Source: Clostridiales bacterium 1_7_47FAA
GTDB lineage: Bacteria; Bacillota; Clostridia; Lachnospirales; Lachnospiraceae
NCBI GenBank assembly: GCA_000155435.1
Contig: DS990264.1
Span: 130,615-194,614, forward strand
DNA length: 64,000 bases
Direction of reading: 5' to 3'
Shown: positions 62,207-64,000 of the stretch, piece after piece
Layout: each line of letters starts with the position of its first letter
Position numbering within the stretch: position 1 is the stretch's first letter
Notes under the pieces: generated by a model
What the model was told of the DNA's origin: nothing
The model's database searches: none
The model's input: only the letters and a program-made list of their open reading frames with translations
Made by a program: the position numbers and the translations under genes

Positions 62207-62299
62207 GGGGCAGGGAAGTATTCATCTGCGATGGATTGGGATTAAGATATGCCAATTGCCGGCCAGGCCGTATGAATGGAATTGAAGGACAGTAAAATA

Positions 62300-62346
62300 A
62301 AAATGAGTCCCTGGAGAACAGTTGTTTTTTAGGAACTCATTTTTTC
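62300..62346 (+). terminator. Terminator after the secreted repeat genes
   Basis: AAAATGAGTCCCT (62300-62312) pairs with AGGAACTCATTTT (62331-62343) with one mismatch zone, and the right arm continues into a run of T. The gap to 62533 otherwise holds only the next promoter. Confidence 0.8.
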
Positions 62347-62434
62347 ATGTTTTCTTTCTGAAAAAGTATCCGGACATATTGATTTATCCGTCTTCATTAC
62401 ATATTTTATCTATACTACATATAAGAAAATCAAA

Positions 62435-62463
62435 TAGACACCCGGATATCAATCGTGTATACT
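62435..62463 (+). promoter_or_regulatory. Promoter of the solute-binding protein gene
   Basis: TAGACA and TATACT are separated by 17 bp, 71 bp before the ATG. Confidence 0.55.
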
Positions 62464-62533
62464 GAGAGTAAATGTAGTTAGTGCCGCCCGGCACTATGTT
62501 TCTGACAGTCTTGTATGGGAGCAGGGGGATGAA

Positions 62534-63958
62534 ATGAAAAAAAGGGGATATTTGGCTGCGGCATTCATTTTATTGGCCGCAGTATTTGGCTTGTCTGGCT
62601 GTGGGGACAGGGAGAATGGCGGACTGGATCCCAAGTCACCTGCGGTCGTCACGGTATGGCATGCATATAATGCAGTGGCAAAGGCACAGTTTGATGAACT
62701 GGTCATGGAGTTTAATGAGACGGTTGGAATGGAGCAGGGGATTGTTGTGGATGCGGTGGGGTATGGTTCCAGTGAAGAGCTGGAGGACGTGCTTTATGCT
62801 TCTGCCAACCAGGTAATCGGTTCGGAACCATTGCCGGATATATTTGCTTCTTATCCGGATAATGCGTACCGGCTGGACAAAATCGCCCCTTTGGTCAACA
62901 TGGATGATTATTTTACAGAGGATGAACTGAAGGATTACCGGCCGGAATTCCTGGAGGAGGGGATATGGGATGACGCGTCCTGTAAAATGATACCTGTATC
63001 AAAGTCCACGGAACTCTTATATCTGAATAAGACGGATTGGGAAAAGTTTTCCAGGGAGACAGGGGCATCGGATGATCTGCTTTACACCTGGGAAGGCCTG
63101 ATAGAGGCTGCGGGTATGTATTATGAGTGGTCGGGAGGAAACCCCTTCCTGGGGATGAATTCATATAATGATTATGTCATCCTGACAGCTGCCCAGATGG
63201 GTACGCAGGTATACCGGGAAGTGGATGGAAACATGGAGTTCTGCTATCCTGAGGAGATTGCCAGAAAGGCCTGGGATGCCTATTATGTCCCGCATATACT
63301 CGGATGGTTTGAGAGCAGGGTATATAATCAGGATGGGATTAAAAGCGGCAGGCTGATGGCCTACATCGGTTCCTCGGCAGGCGCCGGGTTCTTTCCCAGG
63401 GAAGTGATAGAGGATGAGGATAAATCATATCCCATTGAATGTGCAAGTTTTCCCTACCCCACATTCCGGGGCGAAACTTCCTATATGACCCAGCGGGGCG
63501 CCAATATGGCTGTATTTGAATCAGACCATGTGCATGAATATGCCTCGGCCCAGTTCCTTAAGTGGTTTACACAGCCCGAGCAGAATATCCGGTTTGCGGT
63601 ATCCACAGGGTATCTTCCCGTAAAGACGGCTGCCCTGGAATCAGTAGACGGGCTTTTAAAACAGACGGGTGATGCTGAAAATGCAGAAATGGTGGAACAC
63701 AGTATAGAAACAGAGCTGAAAGCCATGAGGGAACAGGAATTCTACATCAAGAAGCCCTTTGAGGGTTCCTATGATATGAACCAGATATTCACCTCATCCC
63801 TGGAGAATAAGACTGCCCTGGACCTCCATGAACTGAACCGCCGGGTGGAAGAAGGCGGGAGCCGTGAAAAAGTGGAGGCAGGGCTTTTGGGAGAGGAGAA
63901 CTTTAAAGCGTGGTATGGAAGCCTCATGAGAGAAATGGCTGGTAGAACGGATGGGTAA
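62534..63958 (+). CDS. ABC-type sugar-binding lipoprotein (solute-binding protein family 1)
   Basis: This 474-residue protein has a lipoprotein signal peptide with lipobox LSGC (Cys23). The family-1 solute-binding fold is visible: VVTVWHAYNAVAKAQFDELVMEFNE, the PDIFASYPDNAYRLD hinge region, and YMTQRGANMAVFESDHVHEYASAQFLKWFTQPEQN. It probably binds an oligosaccharide outside the membrane. AGGGGGATGA precedes the ATG. The next gene overlaps its end by 8 bp and may encode a sensor or permease, so it could serve as an input module rather than a transporter part. Confidence 0.87.
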   Translation: MKKRGYLAAAFILLAAVFGLSGCGDRENGGLDPKSPAVVTVWHAYNAVAKAQFDELVMEFNETVGMEQGIVVDAVGYGSSEELEDVLYASANQVIGSEPLPDIFASYPDNAYRLDKIAPLVNMDDYFTEDELKDYRPEFLEEGIWDDASCKMIPVSKSTELLYLNKTDWEKFSRETGASDDLLYTWEGLIEAAGMYYEWSGGNPFLGMNSYNDYVILTAAQMGTQVYREVDGNMEFCYPEEIARKAWDAYYVPHILGWFESRVYNQDGIKSGRLMAYIGSSAGAGFFPREVIEDEDKSYPIECASFPYPTFRGETSYMTQRGANMAVFESDHVHEYASAQFLKWFTQPEQNIRFAVSTGYLPVKTAALESVDGLLKQTGDAENAEMVEHSIETELKAMREQEFYIKKPFEGSYDMNQIFTSSLENKTALDLHELNRRVEEGGSREKVEAGLLGEENFKAWYGSLMREMAGRTDG

Positions 63959-64000
63959 AAAAAATGTAAGCGGTTCAATTGCATTTAAACTGGCTGTGGT
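63951..64000 (+). CDS. Start of a further gene, cut by the window edge
   Basis: An ATG at 63951 opens a frame that runs off the window: MGKKNVSGSIAFKLAV. It overlaps the stop of the solute-binding protein by 8 bp, so it is probably coupled to it. A basic start followed by a hydrophobic stretch suggests a membrane protein, possibly a sensor kinase or GGDEF protein. Too little is left to identify it. Confidence 0.5.
   Translation, partial: MGKKNVSGSIAFKLAV

Overview
The window reads as a chromosomal segment of an anaerobic Firmicute of the Lachnospiraceae (Clostridium cluster XIVa, Enterocloster/Clostridium bolteae-like). The support is the S10-spc-alpha ribosomal order with a KOW gene between map and infA, a zinc-type S14, a SCIFF peptide with its radical SAM maturase beside tgt and yajC, a TIGR04086-type membrane protein, choline-binding-type repeat proteins, and consensus sigma-A promoters with AGGAGG ribosome binding sites. 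The species is an inference.

Layout. 1-10.2 kb: the 3' part of a surface-polysaccharide locus: a TPP-dependent acetolactate-synthase-like enzyme (cut by the window edge), two paralogous extended SDRs flanking a C-methyltransferase, three GT2 glycosyltransferases and an undecaprenyl-phosphate sugar-1-phosphate transferase. The enzyme set suggests a branched-chain deoxysugar. 10.2-16.2 kb: an LCP cell-wall ligase with a huge repetitive cytosolic N-terminus, an HtrA protease and a divergent ClpX-like unfoldase. 16.2-23.2 kb: a CspB-like subtilase, an LspA-like peptidase, scfA-scfB, tgt, yajC and a HAD hydrolase. 23.2-24.5 kb: a gene-poor stretch with three short tandem arrays, a candidate orphan small RNA with its own promoter and terminator, and tRNA-Val(CAC). 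24.5-26.2 kb: adenine deaminase.

26.3-38.9 kb is the most notable part. Two divergent operons flank a PrpR-like sigma-54 activator. The left operon encodes a PrpF/methylitaconate-isomerase-like protein, an isocitrate-lyase/PEP-mutase family lyase, a LeuC/LeuD-type hydratase and a D-2-hydroxyacid dehydrogenase. The right operon encodes two MmgE/PrpD proteins, a sodium:solute symporter with a small partner, and a metallo-beta-lactamase-fold hydrolase. Each operon has a near-consensus -24/-12 promoter, and three direct repeats spaced exactly 22 bp lie upstream of the right one. Together they look like an uptake and catabolic system for a branched di- or tricarboxylic acid, cleaved finally to pyruvate plus a second acid; the substrate is not determined.

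39-42.5 kb: a second subtilase, an RlmI/RlmK-like methyltransferase and a cell-wall-binding repeat protein. 42.6-59.6 kb: the S10-spc-alpha cluster from rpsJ to rplQ, with secY, adk, map, infA, rpmJ and rpoA; its gaps carry a structured leader, a dispersed palindromic repeat and hairpins. 59.8-64 kb: two more secreted repeat proteins, a lipoprotein solute-binding protein and the start of a further gene.

A recurring trait is in-frame minisatellite expansion inside otherwise conserved proteins (18, 36 and 33 bp units in three genes of the surface locus), with 15-16 bp arrays in the noncoding stretch.
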